A stretch of DNA of 64,000 nt from Saccharibacillus sp. CPCC 101409. GTDB lineage: Bacteria; Bacillota; Bacilli; Paenibacillales; Paenibacillaceae. Location of the stretch: NCBI RefSeq assembly GCF_030518235.1, contig NZ_JAULSA010000018.1, forward strand, positions 1 to 64,000, written 5' to 3'. The position numbers and the translations under genes were made by a program. Below are positions 1-7,083 of the stretch, piece after piece (the first letter of the stretch is position 1; each line of letters begins with the position of its first letter). Below the pieces are notes generated by a model. It was given only the letters and a program-made list of their open reading frames with translations, was not told the DNA's origin and made no database searches.

Positions 1-1
1 G

Positions 2-577
2 TTTCGCGTACAAACGACGGATTCCAACCACGACCTGCCGATTGCGCCGAATGTGCTGGAGCAAAACTTTAACGTGGCCGAGCCGAACCGGGTATGGGTG
101 ACAGATATTACGTATATCCCCTGCCGTGAAGGCCGATTGTACCTGGCGAGCGTCATGGATCTGTGCACACGAGAAATTGTGGGGTGGCGTTTGGAAAGAC
201 GGATGACCAAAGAACTTGTAATTGGCGCGCTGCAAGATGCCTATGCCGCAAAGCGACCGAAAAAAGAGCTGATCCACCACTCGGACCGCGGGTCGCAGTA
301 TGCCTCTCGTGAGTACCGCGAGCTGCTGCAAACCTACGAAATGCAAGCCAGCATGAGCCGAAAAGGGAACTGCTATGACAATGCGACGATGGAGTCGTTT
401 CACAGTCTCTTAAAGAAAGAATTGGTGTACGTGAAGAAATTCAAGACATGTGCACAGGCGTATGAAGAAATCTACCGCTACATTGAATTCTTTTACAACC
501 GAAAGCGAATGCATGGCTCCCTTGGCGATCTGTCCCCGGTTCAGTTTGCCGCACGGTTCAAGAAAAAAGTCGCTTAA
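2..577 (+). CDS. IS3-family transposase OrfB, 5'-truncated by the window edge
   Basis: Integrase-core (rve) transposase that cuts and joins the element ends. The open frame runs in from base 2 without a start codon, so the gene begins outside the window; the first in-frame TTG/ATG-type codon (53) is not the real start. The DDE triad is visible: Asp in WVTDITYI, Asp in HHSDRGSQYAS and Glu in ATMESFHSLLKKE, followed by the usual YNRKRMHGSLG C-terminal motif. In this family OrfB is normally made by a -1 frameshift from OrfA, which is not in view. The catalytic core in the window is intact, so the element may be active. Confidence 0.93.
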   Translation, partial: FRVQTTDSNHDLPIAPNVLEQNFNVAEPNRVWVTDITYIPCREGRLYLASVMDLCTREIVGWRLERRMTKELVIGALQDAYAAKRPKKELIHHSDRGSQYASREYRELLQTYEMQASMSRKGNCYDNATMESFHSLLKKELVYVKKFKTCAQAYEEIYRYIEFFYNRKRMHGSLGDLSPVQFAARFKKKVA

Positions 578-593
578 CGGGTCCCTTAATTAC

Positions 594-618
594 TGTCTAC
601 TATCTTGACAGAGGTCCA
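594..618 (+). repeat. Terminal inverted repeat (right) of the IS3 element
   Basis: A 25-base end sequence starting TGTCTACTATC and ending GAGGTCCA lies 17 bases after the transposase stop. Its reverse complement starts TGGACCTC, a typical IS3-group terminus. The partner repeat is outside the window. The flanking bases AAT (619-621) are a candidate 3-bp target duplication. Confidence 0.75.
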
Positions 619-693
619 AATAGATGTATGAGTGCAGTTATTTGCTCGAAAACGTAAGATAAAGCCGGAATAAGGGCCTATACGCAGCTATTT
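618..693 (+). repeat. Two 26-bp palindrome-ended repeat units on a 50-bp period
   Basis: Units at 618-643 and 668-693 are each 26 bases, begin AAATA or GAATA and end TTATTT or CTATTT, and start exactly 50 bp apart with a 24-bp spacer. They share a GCAG core near the 3' end. The same unit length and 50-bp step recur upstream of xylA (29187-29373). They are degenerate, and the IS element ends at the first base of the first unit. Confidence 0.6.
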
Positions 694-799
694 GGATTCT
701 TCTTGCCGCTGGCTTTATTTCTCCAGCCCTTTCCCGACCTTTCCTTCCAATCGAACCCGCCTAAATTAGGTTTACATCCAATCGTTTCTCGACAATCTG

Positions 800-827
800 A
801 CCTTCATCGATAAGATGAAGGTTTTTT
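800..827 (+). terminator. Orphan intrinsic terminator
   Basis: A stem CCTTCATC/GATGAAGG (801-808 with 814-821), extended by an A-T pair and followed by TTTTTT. No gene lies between it and the IS element, so it may once have ended a gene displaced or deleted by the insertion. The rest of 619-994 holds only the 26-bp repeats and the operators before the GH95 gene. Confidence 0.7.
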
Positions 828-925
828 GCCGCGGAAATCCGGGCGGCATATTAAAGACGAATTTTGTCGAATTTGGAGTCTGCGGATTGACGGTCCCCGC
901 GCGCTAACTTATACTGAGAACGTGT

Positions 926-975
926 TGAAAGCCGTTTCAGACAAGTTTTGCCGGAATTGACCTAAAACGTTTTCT
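926..975 (+). promoter_or_regulatory. Candidate cre/LacI-type operators before the GH95 gene
   Basis: TGAAAGCCGTTTCA (926-939) differs from the CcpA cre consensus TGWAANCGNTNWCA at one central position. A second dyad CTAAAACGTTTTC (962-974) has the AAACGTTT centre common to LacI-family operators. Both lie within 70 bases of the start codon, where they could block transcription. Binding is inferred from motif shape only. Confidence 0.45.
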
Positions 976-994
976 GAAAAAGGGGTATACCGGG

Positions 995-3343
995 ATGAAG
1001 TCAAATCAAACGTATAAATTATGGTACAAACAGCCCGCTTCCCGCTGGGAAGAAGCGCTGCCGGCAGGCAGCGGAAGGCTGGGCGCGATGGTGTTCGGCG
1101 GCGACCGCAGAGAGCGGCTGCAGCTGAACGAAGACACGCTGTGGTCGGGCTTTCCGCGCGATAAGGTCAACTACGACGCCCAGCGCTACCTGAAGCGCTC
1201 CAGGGAGCTGATCTTCGCCGGCGATTACGCCGCAGCGGAGAAGACGATCAACGCCGGAATGCTCGGCTGGAACACGGAAGCGTATCAGCCGCTCGGCGAT
1301 CTGTATATCGACCGGATCGGCGGCGGGGAAGCCGGCGGCTACGAACGCGAACTCGATCTGTCGACGGGCGTGCTGACCACCGCGTTTACGGCGGACGGCG
1401 TCCGCTTCACGCGCGAAGTCTGGATCAGCGCGCCGGACCAGGTGCTGGCGGTCGTACTGGAAGCGGACAAAGCGCACGCGATCGATATCGACGTCTCGCT
1501 CGAAAGCCTGCTGCCTTACGAGACGGCTTCGCAAACGGACGGACGCCTGACGATGCGCGGCATGGCGCCGAGCCATGTGGAATCGAATTATTTCCGCGAC
1601 CATCCGCAGGGCGTGCTGTTCGAAGAAGGACTGGGCATGCGCTTCGAAGCGCAGCTGCTGCCGCGCGTCGACGGCGGCGAAGTCCGCGCGGCCGGCGAAA
1701 AGCTCGAAATTCGCGGCGCGGACCGCGTCGTGCTGCTGCTGGCGGCGGCGACCAACTTCGAAGCCTACGACAAACTGCCGGAGAGCGGCGGCCGCCGGCC
1801 GGACAAGCTCTGCCGCGAATGGCTGGAAGCGGCGGAGCGCTGCGGGGAAGCCGCCCTGCGCGAGCGGCATATCCGCGACCATGCGGCGCTGTTCGGCCGC
1901 GTGGAGCTGGATCTGGGCGGAGCGGAGCGGGCGCTGCTGCCCACCGACGAGCGGCTGGCTGCTTATAAGGAAGGAACGCAAGACCCGGCGCTCGAAGCGC
2001 TGTACTTCCACTACGGCCGCTATCTGCTGATGGGCAGTTCCCGTCTGGGCACCCAGCCCGCCAATTTGCAGGGAATCTGGAACCACCAGATCGAACCGCC
2101 GTGGAACAGCAACTACACATCGAATATCAACGTGCAGATGAACTACTGGCCGGTCGAGCTGGTCAACCTGAGCGAGTGCCACGAGCCGATGCTCAAGATG
2201 ATCGAAGAGCTGGCGCAGGCCGGCCGCCGCACGGCGAAGATCCATTACGGCACGCGCGGCTGGACGGCCCACCACAACGTCGATCTGTGGCGGATGACCA
2301 ATCCGTCGGGCGGCGAAGCGAGCTGGGCGTTCTGGCCGATGGGCGGCCTCTGGCTGACTTCGCATCTGTGGGAACACTATCTGTTCACCCGCGACGAAGA
2401 ATTTCTGCGCGAGCGGGCTTATCCGGTAATGCGCGAAGCGGCGCTGTTTGCGGTCGACTGGCTGGTCGAAGCTCCGAACGGCAAACTGACCACCGTGCCG
2501 TCCACGTCGCCGGAGAACAAGTTCCGCGCCGAAGGAGGAGAGCCGTGCAGCACGGCTTACGGCTCGGCAATGGATCTGACGCTGATCCGCGACGTGCTGG
2601 AGCACTGCGTGGAGTCCGCGTCGCTGCTGGGTCTCGGCGAAGAAGAATCCGCCGAATTCCGCTCGGCGCTGGAGCGGCTGCAGCCGCTGCGGATCGGCGC
2701 GGACGGCCGTCTGCTGGAATGGGGCGAGGAGCTGGAAGAACACGAGCCGGGACACCGTCACGTCTCGCATCTGTACGGCGTGTATCCGGGCCGCTCCATC
2801 AACCGCGGCGAGACGCCCGAGCTGCTCGAAGCGGCGCGGAAGTCTCTCTCCGCCCGTATCGCGAGCGGAGGCGGCCATACAGGCTGGAGCTGCGCGTGGC
2901 TGATCAATCTGTACGCCCGACTGCTGGACGGCGAGAGCGCGTACCGCTTCGTGCATACGCTGCTTGCGCGTTCGACGCACCCCAACCTGTTCGACGACCA
3001 TCCGCCGTTCCAGATCGACGGCAACTTCGGCGGTGCCGCCGGCATCGCGGAGCTGCTGCTGCAAAGCCATCTGGACGAAGTCCATCTGCTGCCCGCCCTG
3101 CCGGCGGCATGGCCCGACGGCTCCGTGCGCGGGCTGCGCGCGCGGGGAGGCTTCACCGTCGCGCTGGAATGGCGCGACGGCCGCATTCGGTCGGCCGAGA
3201 TCGCGGCCGACCGCTCCGGCACGGTCCGCCTGCGCGCGGACCGCGCCTTCGAAGGCGCCTCGCCCGCAGACGGCGAGGCCGGCACGTTCACCGGCGAGCT
3301 GACCCTCGCCGCCGGCCAGACCGTCCGCCTGAGCTTCGCGTAG
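995..3343 (+). CDS. Glycoside hydrolase family 95 (alpha-L-fucosidase/galactosidase type)
   Basis: A 782-residue GH95 enzyme, the inverting family that removes terminal alpha-1,2-L-fucose (some members L-galactose) from glycans such as xyloglucan. The N-terminal domain opens with the family pattern LWYKQPASRWEEALPAGSGR and LNEDTLWSG. Catalytic motifs of the (alpha/alpha)6 barrel are present: N377 and N379 in SNINVQMNYWP, E507 in STSPENKF and D675 in FQIDGNFGG, matching the Asn-x-Asn, Glu and Asp of Bifidobacterium AfcA. There is no signal peptide, so it is probably cytoplasmic and acts on imported oligosaccharides. The start ATG has a weak AGGGG 9 bases upstream. Transcription is probably monocistronic. 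Confidence 0.92.
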   Translation: MKSNQTYKLWYKQPASRWEEALPAGSGRLGAMVFGGDRRERLQLNEDTLWSGFPRDKVNYDAQRYLKRSRELIFAGDYAAAEKTINAGMLGWNTEAYQPLGDLYIDRIGGGEAGGYERELDLSTGVLTTAFTADGVRFTREVWISAPDQVLAVVLEADKAHAIDIDVSLESLLPYETASQTDGRLTMRGMAPSHVESNYFRDHPQGVLFEEGLGMRFEAQLLPRVDGGEVRAAGEKLEIRGADRVVLLLAAATNFEAYDKLPESGGRRPDKLCREWLEAAERCGEAALRERHIRDHAALFGRVELDLGGAERALLPTDERLAAYKEGTQDPALEALYFHYGRYLLMGSSRLGTQPANLQGIWNHQIEPPWNSNYTSNINVQMNYWPVELVNLSECHEPMLKMIEELAQAGRRTAKIHYGTRGWTAHHNVDLWRMTNPSGGEASWAFWPMGGLWLTSHLWEHYLFTRDEEFLRERAYPVMREAALFAVDWLVEAPNGKLTTVPSTSPENKFRAEGGEPCSTAYGSAMDLTLIRDVLEHCVESASLLGLGEEESAEFRSALERLQPLRIGADGRLLEWGEELEEHEPGHRHVSHLYGVYPGRSINRGETPELLEAARKSLSARIASGGGHTGWSCAWLINLYARLLDGESAYRFVHTLLARSTHPNLFDDHPPFQIDGNFGGAAGIAELLLQSHLDEVHLLPALPAAWPDGSVRGLRARGGFTVALEWRDGRIRSAEIAADRSGTVRLRADRAFEGASPADGEAGTFTGELTLAAGQTVRLSFA

Positions 3344-3355
3344 GCGAAAGACCCC

Positions 3356-3462
3356 GCCCTGAGGCCGCCTCTCATCCAGGCGGCCTCAGGGCCCCGGCAG
3401 GGCGGCCTTTGAACGCGAGGCCGCTCTGCCGCACCGATCCGCGGCCTTGCCTTTAAGGCCGC
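3356..3462 (+). terminator. Three tandem GC-rich hairpins after the GH95 gene
   Basis: Hairpin A is a perfect 15-bp stem (3356-3370 with 3378-3392). Hairpin B pairs 3395-3408 with 3418-3431. Hairpin C is CGGCCTT/AAGGCCG near 3442-3462. None has a long T-run. They could act together as a transcript-stabilising or termination region. Confidence 0.45.
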
Positions 3463-3531
3463 CGCTCTACCCGCACCCACAGCCCTGCGCAGCAGGCCGC
3501 GGGGCATTCGTCCTGTTCCCAAAGGCCGTCA

Positions 3532-3654
3532 GGCGGAGGGAGGGAATCGTGAAGGAGTGGAACGTTCGCCTTTGAAACCGGGAAATTCCATTTTGATTCA
3601 ATCAAAATTTCCTGGTTTCAACACGCGACCGTAACGAATCCCTCCCGGAGCCGC
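3532..3654 (+). repeat. Nested inverted-repeat element, copy 1
   Basis: About 123 bp with two nested inverted repeats. The outer arms are GGGAGGGAATCG (near 3538) and CGAATCCCTCCC (near 3635). The inner arms begin TTGAAACCGGGAAATT and end AAATTTCCTGGTTTCAA around a TGATTCAATCA centre. A second copy lies reversed at 10098-10225, sharing the flanking words CGGTCGCGTG and AGGCGAACG while its stem bases differ in a pairing-preserving way. It is non-coding. Confidence 0.75.
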
Positions 3655-3746
3655 CCCCCCCCGCCTTTCCCCAGAACAGGATCTACAGCCAGAAAGCCCG
3701 CTCCGCGGGGCCCAACTCAACTAACCGTATGGAGGAACATTCATCA

Positions 3747-5093
3747 ATGACGATTTTTCAATTTCCTGAAGGCTTCAAATGGGGCACGGCTACGGCCGCT
3801 TATCAAATCGAAGGAGCCGCAAAGGAAGGCGGACGCGGTCCGTCCATCTGGGATACGTTCTCTCATACGCCGGGCCGGGTATACAACGGCGACAACGGCG
3901 ACGTCGCGTGCGACAGCTACCATCGCTACGAAGAAGACATCGAGCTCATGAAAGAGCTCGGCATCAATACGTACCGCTTCTCCGTTTCCTGGCCGCGCAT
4001 CCTGCCGGACGGCGACGGCGAGCTCAACCGCGAAGGACTGGATTACTACCACCGCTTCGTGGACAAGCTGCTGGAAGCGGGCATCGAACCGTTCTGCACG
4101 CTGTACCACTGGGATCTGCCGCAGGCGCTCCAGGACGCGGGCGGCTGGGAGAACCGCCGCACCATCGACGCTTTCGTCAAATACTCGGATATCATGTACC
4201 GCGAATTCTCCGGCAAGATCAAGAACTGGCTGACGTTCAACGAGCCGTGGTGCATCGCGTTCCTGTCGAACCTGATCGGCGTGCACGCGCCGGGCAATCA
4301 GGATCTCCAGGTCGCGCTGAACGTCGCGCACAACCTGCTGGTCGCGCACGGCAGATCCGTCTCCCGCTTCCGCGAGCTGGGCGCGGACGGCAAGATCGGC
4401 ATCGCGCCGAACGTGGCCTGGGCCGTGCCTTATTCCAAAAGCGAAGACGATCAGGGAGCGGCGGACCGCAATATCCAGGTCTTCTCGGACTGGTTCCTCG
4501 ACCCGATCTATAAAGGCAGCTATCCGAAGCCGCTCTACGACTGGTTCGAGCAGTCCGGCCACGTGCCTCCGATCCACGCAGGCGATATGGAAGACATCGC
4601 GCAGCCGATCGACCATATCGGCATCAACTACTATGCGATGAGCGTCAACCGGTTCAATCCGGACGGCGGTTATTTGCAGATGGAAGAAGTGGATATGGGC
4701 CTGACCAAGACCGATATCGGCTGGCCGGTCGAGTCCCGCGGTCTGTACGACGTAATCCATTACCTGCAAAAATACGGCAACATCGATATCTATATCACCG
4801 AGAACGGCGCCTGCATCAACGACGACGTCGTCAACGGCAAAGTCAACGACGAGCGCCGCATCTCCTACCTCCAGCAGCATATCGCCCAGGTGCACCGCGT
4901 CATTAACGACGGCATCAACCTGAAAGGCTATATGGCCTGGTCGCTGATGGACAACTTCGAATGGGCCGAAGGCTACCGCATGCGGTTCGGCCTGGTCCAC
5001 GTCGATTACCGCACGCTCAAACGCACGCCGAAAGAAAGTTTTTACTGGTACCAGAACGTGGTGAAGAACAACTGGCTGAACACCCGCAAGTAA
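3747..5093 (+). CDS. bglA: GH1 beta-glucosidase
   Basis: Retaining family 1 beta-glucosidase that hydrolyses cellobiose and related beta-glucosides in the cytoplasm. From the ATG at 3747 it is 448 residues, the length of P. polymyxa BglA. The acid/base E166 (LTFNEPW) and nucleophile E352 (YITENGA) fall on the same numbers as in that enzyme. An earlier in-frame ATG at 3729 is less likely, because GGAGGA at 3731-3736 is correctly spaced only for 3747. The glycone-site motif WSLMDNFEW is present. No signal peptide is seen. Single gene, followed by a strong terminator. Confidence 0.96.
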   Translation: MTIFQFPEGFKWGTATAAYQIEGAAKEGGRGPSIWDTFSHTPGRVYNGDNGDVACDSYHRYEEDIELMKELGINTYRFSVSWPRILPDGDGELNREGLDYYHRFVDKLLEAGIEPFCTLYHWDLPQALQDAGGWENRRTIDAFVKYSDIMYREFSGKIKNWLTFNEPWCIAFLSNLIGVHAPGNQDLQVALNVAHNLLVAHGRSVSRFRELGADGKIGIAPNVAWAVPYSKSEDDQGAADRNIQVFSDWFLDPIYKGSYPKPLYDWFEQSGHVPPIHAGDMEDIAQPIDHIGINYYAMSVNRFNPDGGYLQMEEVDMGLTKTDIGWPVESRGLYDVIHYLQKYGNIDIYITENGACINDDVVNGKVNDERRISYLQQHIAQVHRVINDGINLKGYMAWSLMDNFEWAEGYRMRFGLVHVDYRTLKRTPKESFYWYQNVVKNNWLNTRK

Positions 5094-5100
5094 AAGTATC

Positions 5101-5134
5101 GCCGCGAAGACCGCCCGGTCTCCGCGGCTTTTTT
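5101..5134 (+). terminator. Intrinsic terminator of bglA
   Basis: Stem GCCGCG.AGACCG with CGGTCT.CGCGGC and a CC loop, followed by TTTTTT; it starts eight bases after the stop codon. Confidence 0.85.
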
Positions 5135-5167
5135 GCGCTTTTTTCGCCCGGCCGGGCCTCAAGAATT

Positions 5168-5193
5168 GTTTAAATGTAAGCCAAAAGAGTTAA
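5168..5193 (+). promoter_or_regulatory. Possible SigB-type promoter
   Basis: GTTTAA, 14 bases, then AGTTAA, 60 bases before the start of the small membrane protein. The -35 equals the B. subtilis SigB consensus; the -10 is a poor match. The spacing equals that of the other SigB-like sites in this window. Confidence 0.35.
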
Positions 5194-5252
5194 TGGGAAG
5201 TAAGCGAACAATTCCAGCCGCAGGGGCGGCGTTGAAAGAAGGGGATCGAGAG

Positions 5253-5495
5253 ATGAACCGCGAAGCGAAAAACACCAGAGGTCTGATGCTGGTCTCCACG
5301 ATTATCTCTGTTATTTTGCTGGTGATCGGTATTGTAATGATCGTAATGGACCTGGGCAACTTCAGCGACAAAAGTTATCCGGTCATGGTCGGCATCGGAT
5401 TTATCGTAGGCAGCATTATCATCTACGGCCTCAGCCGGGCGGTAGGCATGGCGCAGATGCGCAAGGAAGAAAGCAAGGGCAAAGTCGAGAATTGA
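5253..5495 (+). CDS. Small two-helix membrane protein
   Basis: An 80-residue protein of unknown function. After a charged N-terminus (MNREAKNTRG) it has two hydrophobic helices, about residues 11-32 and 43-61, and a charged tail ending EESKGKVEN. The start at 5253 is chosen because AAGAAGGGG lies just upstream; a longer reading from 5133 would run back into the terminator of bglA. It stands alone between two terminators. A possible SigB-type promoter upstream suggests a stress-related membrane role, but this is inference. Confidence 0.7.
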   Translation: MNREAKNTRGLMLVSTIISVILLVIGIVMIVMDLGNFSDKSYPVMVGIGFIVGSIIIYGLSRAVGMAQMRKEESKGKVEN

Positions 5496-5538
5496 CTTCG
5501 GTCCGCGGCCGGATGAAATCCTTGCCCGCCGAATCGGA

Positions 5539-5587
5539 AAGTCCCTGAGCAAGCTCCGAAAGCGGGAGAGCTCAAGGACTTTTTTTG
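5539..5587 (+). terminator. Intrinsic terminator
   Basis: Long interrupted stem (AAGTCC, TGAGC, GCTCC with their complements ending GGACTT) followed by seven T residues. Confidence 0.8.
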
Positions 5588-5974
5588 TGAAAAAAAGCCC
5601 GTTTTCCGATACCGGAACGCAGCGCGCCTAAGGAAGGAAAAGCGAGTCGGGTGTTTAGAAGTACGGCGGGGGATTTAATGGCTATATAAGAGCATATAAT
5701 AGAAGAGAAAATTAAAATTTGAGATAATGGGAGGGATAAAGAGAGGGGATAAGGAAAAGAAAGCGGGTATCGCTAAGGAAGGATAAATAGATCCAAAGGT
5801 TTAAGATTTGTCTGTGAAACAGGCGTTTCAGTCTCGTTGAACATGCTTTTCAAGGCCCTACATCACGTTAATCGGCGGATAGTTTGACATCTTTGTTAAC
5901 AAAGCAAAAACTTTTCGAAAAAGCTGTTCATTTCTGGTATCTTTAAGTGTAGAATCAAAGTTGCGTTTTATTGT
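5588..5974 (+). promoter_or_regulatory. qoxA: Upstream region of the qox operon
   Basis: About 390 bp with no gene. It holds a purine-rich AT stretch (about 5690-5790), a dyad TGAAAC-AGGC-GTTTCA (about 5815-5830), TTTGACA at 5883-5889 followed at once by the perfect 14-bp palindrome CTTTGTTAACAAAG (5891-5904), and a possible SigA promoter TTCATT-N17-TAGAAT (5927-5955). The palindrome resembles redox- or respiration-regulator sites such as Rex only loosely. Confidence 0.4.
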
Positions 5975-6025
5975 GTGAAATGCTTACCGAATGATTTGAG
6001 CGTTCAACAAGGAGAGGGGATCTAC

Positions 6026-7009
6026 ATGGGCAAAAAACGAAGCTCGCTCGTTCGCGCCGCTTTCTCGGCCGTCGTTCTTGCAATGACAATGCTTCTGCTC
6101 TCCGGGTGCGGGAACTACATGGTTCTCGATCCGAAGGGACCGATCGCGCAGAAACAGCTGGACCTGATTGGCATCACCGTGCTACTATGCTCGATTATTA
6201 TCGTGCCGGTGCTGATTATCACGTTCATCATCGTCTGGCGCTACCGGGCAAGCAACAAGAAGGCCGATTACAAGCCGGAATGGGCACACAACAACCTGCT
6301 GGAAACGATCTGGTGGGGAATTCCGATTGTCATCATTGCGATCCTGGCGGTTATCACGATCCGCTACACGCATGAACTCGAACCTTCGAAGACGCTGGCG
6401 GCGGAATCCGAAAAAGAAGTCGTGATTCAGGTCGCGTCGCTCGACTGGAAATGGCTGTTTATGTATCCGGAGGAAGGCATCGCGACCATCAACACGATCA
6501 CGATTCCGGAAGATCGTTCGGTCCGGTTCGAACTGACGTCGGACGCTCCGATGAATTCGTTCTGGATTCCGGAACTCGGCGGACAGATCTACACCATGTC
6601 CGGCATGTCGATGGCGCTGCATCTGAAGGCCGACGAACCGGGCGATTACTTCGGCACGGCGGCAAACTTCAGCGGCGAATACTTCGCCAACATGACGTTC
6701 GACGTTCACGCCACGACCGAAGCGGACTACGAGAAATGGGTAGCCGACGCCAAGAACTCTTCCGACACGCTGACGGACGAAGGCTATCAAGAACTGGCCA
6801 AGCCGAGCGCGGATAACGAACAGCTCGTCTACGCTTCGTTCCCGGAAGGGCTGTACGAACGAATCGTTACGAAGTATATGCACGACGGCGCCGAGCTGCA
6901 CGAGCACGGAAGCGCTTCTTCGGACGAAGAAGGCAAGCAGTCGGCCGATGCGGGCGCTGCTTCGACGGAAGCGGAAGGACACGATTCCTCTTCGCATACA
7001 GGTCACTAA
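6026..7009 (+). CDS. qoxA: Quinol oxidase (aa3-600 type) subunit II
   Basis: Membrane-anchored lipoprotein subunit of the terminal quinol oxidase. The start at 6026 follows AAGGAG; a longer reading from 5975 lacks a ribosome site. The signal ends LLLSGCG with lipid-attachment Cys28. Two transmembrane helices follow, then a cupredoxin domain (WIPELGGQIYTMSGM). The CuA ligands (Cys-x3-Cys, His, Met cluster) of cytochrome c oxidase are absent, which marks it as quinol-oxidising. It is 327 residues with an Asp/Ser/His-rich tail. First gene of qoxABCD, 74 bases before qoxB. Confidence 0.93.
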   Translation: MGKKRSSLVRAAFSAVVLAMTMLLLSGCGNYMVLDPKGPIAQKQLDLIGITVLLCSIIIVPVLIITFIIVWRYRASNKKADYKPEWAHNNLLETIWWGIPIVIIAILAVITIRYTHELEPSKTLAAESEKEVVIQVASLDWKWLFMYPEEGIATINTITIPEDRSVRFELTSDAPMNSFWIPELGGQIYTMSGMSMALHLKADEPGDYFGTAANFSGEYFANMTFDVHATTEADYEKWVADAKNSSDTLTDEGYQELAKPSADNEQLVYASFPEGLYERIVTKYMHDGAELHEHGSASSDEEGKQSADAGAASTEAEGHDSSSHTGH

Positions 7010-7083
7010 AGCTGCGTATAACGGCCGGGAGGCCCAGCCGGACCTCAAGCCGGAACATCTAAAGCAATGAAAGGAGCTCCCTA

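Larger units (their letters stand above)
1..618 (+). mobile_element. Right end of an IS3-family insertion sequence
   Basis: The 3' part of an insertion sequence: the end of the DDE transposase frame followed by a terminal inverted repeat ending at 618 with GGTCCA. IS3 elements typically end in TG...CA and their OrfB carries the DDE motif seen here. The left end lies outside the window, so neither the full length nor the target duplication can be read. Confidence 0.85.

Noticed and set aside
1019-3085. Antisense 688-codon open frame opposite the GH95 gene
   Set aside because: A shadow frame of a high-G+C gene: no ribosome site, no recognisable family, composition rich in Arg/Ala/Gln. The plus frame carries the catalytic motifs.
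6026-7009. Cytochrome c oxidase subunit II
   Set aside because: The CuA Cys-x3-Cys/His/Met ligands are missing, and the sequence pattern follows QoxA.
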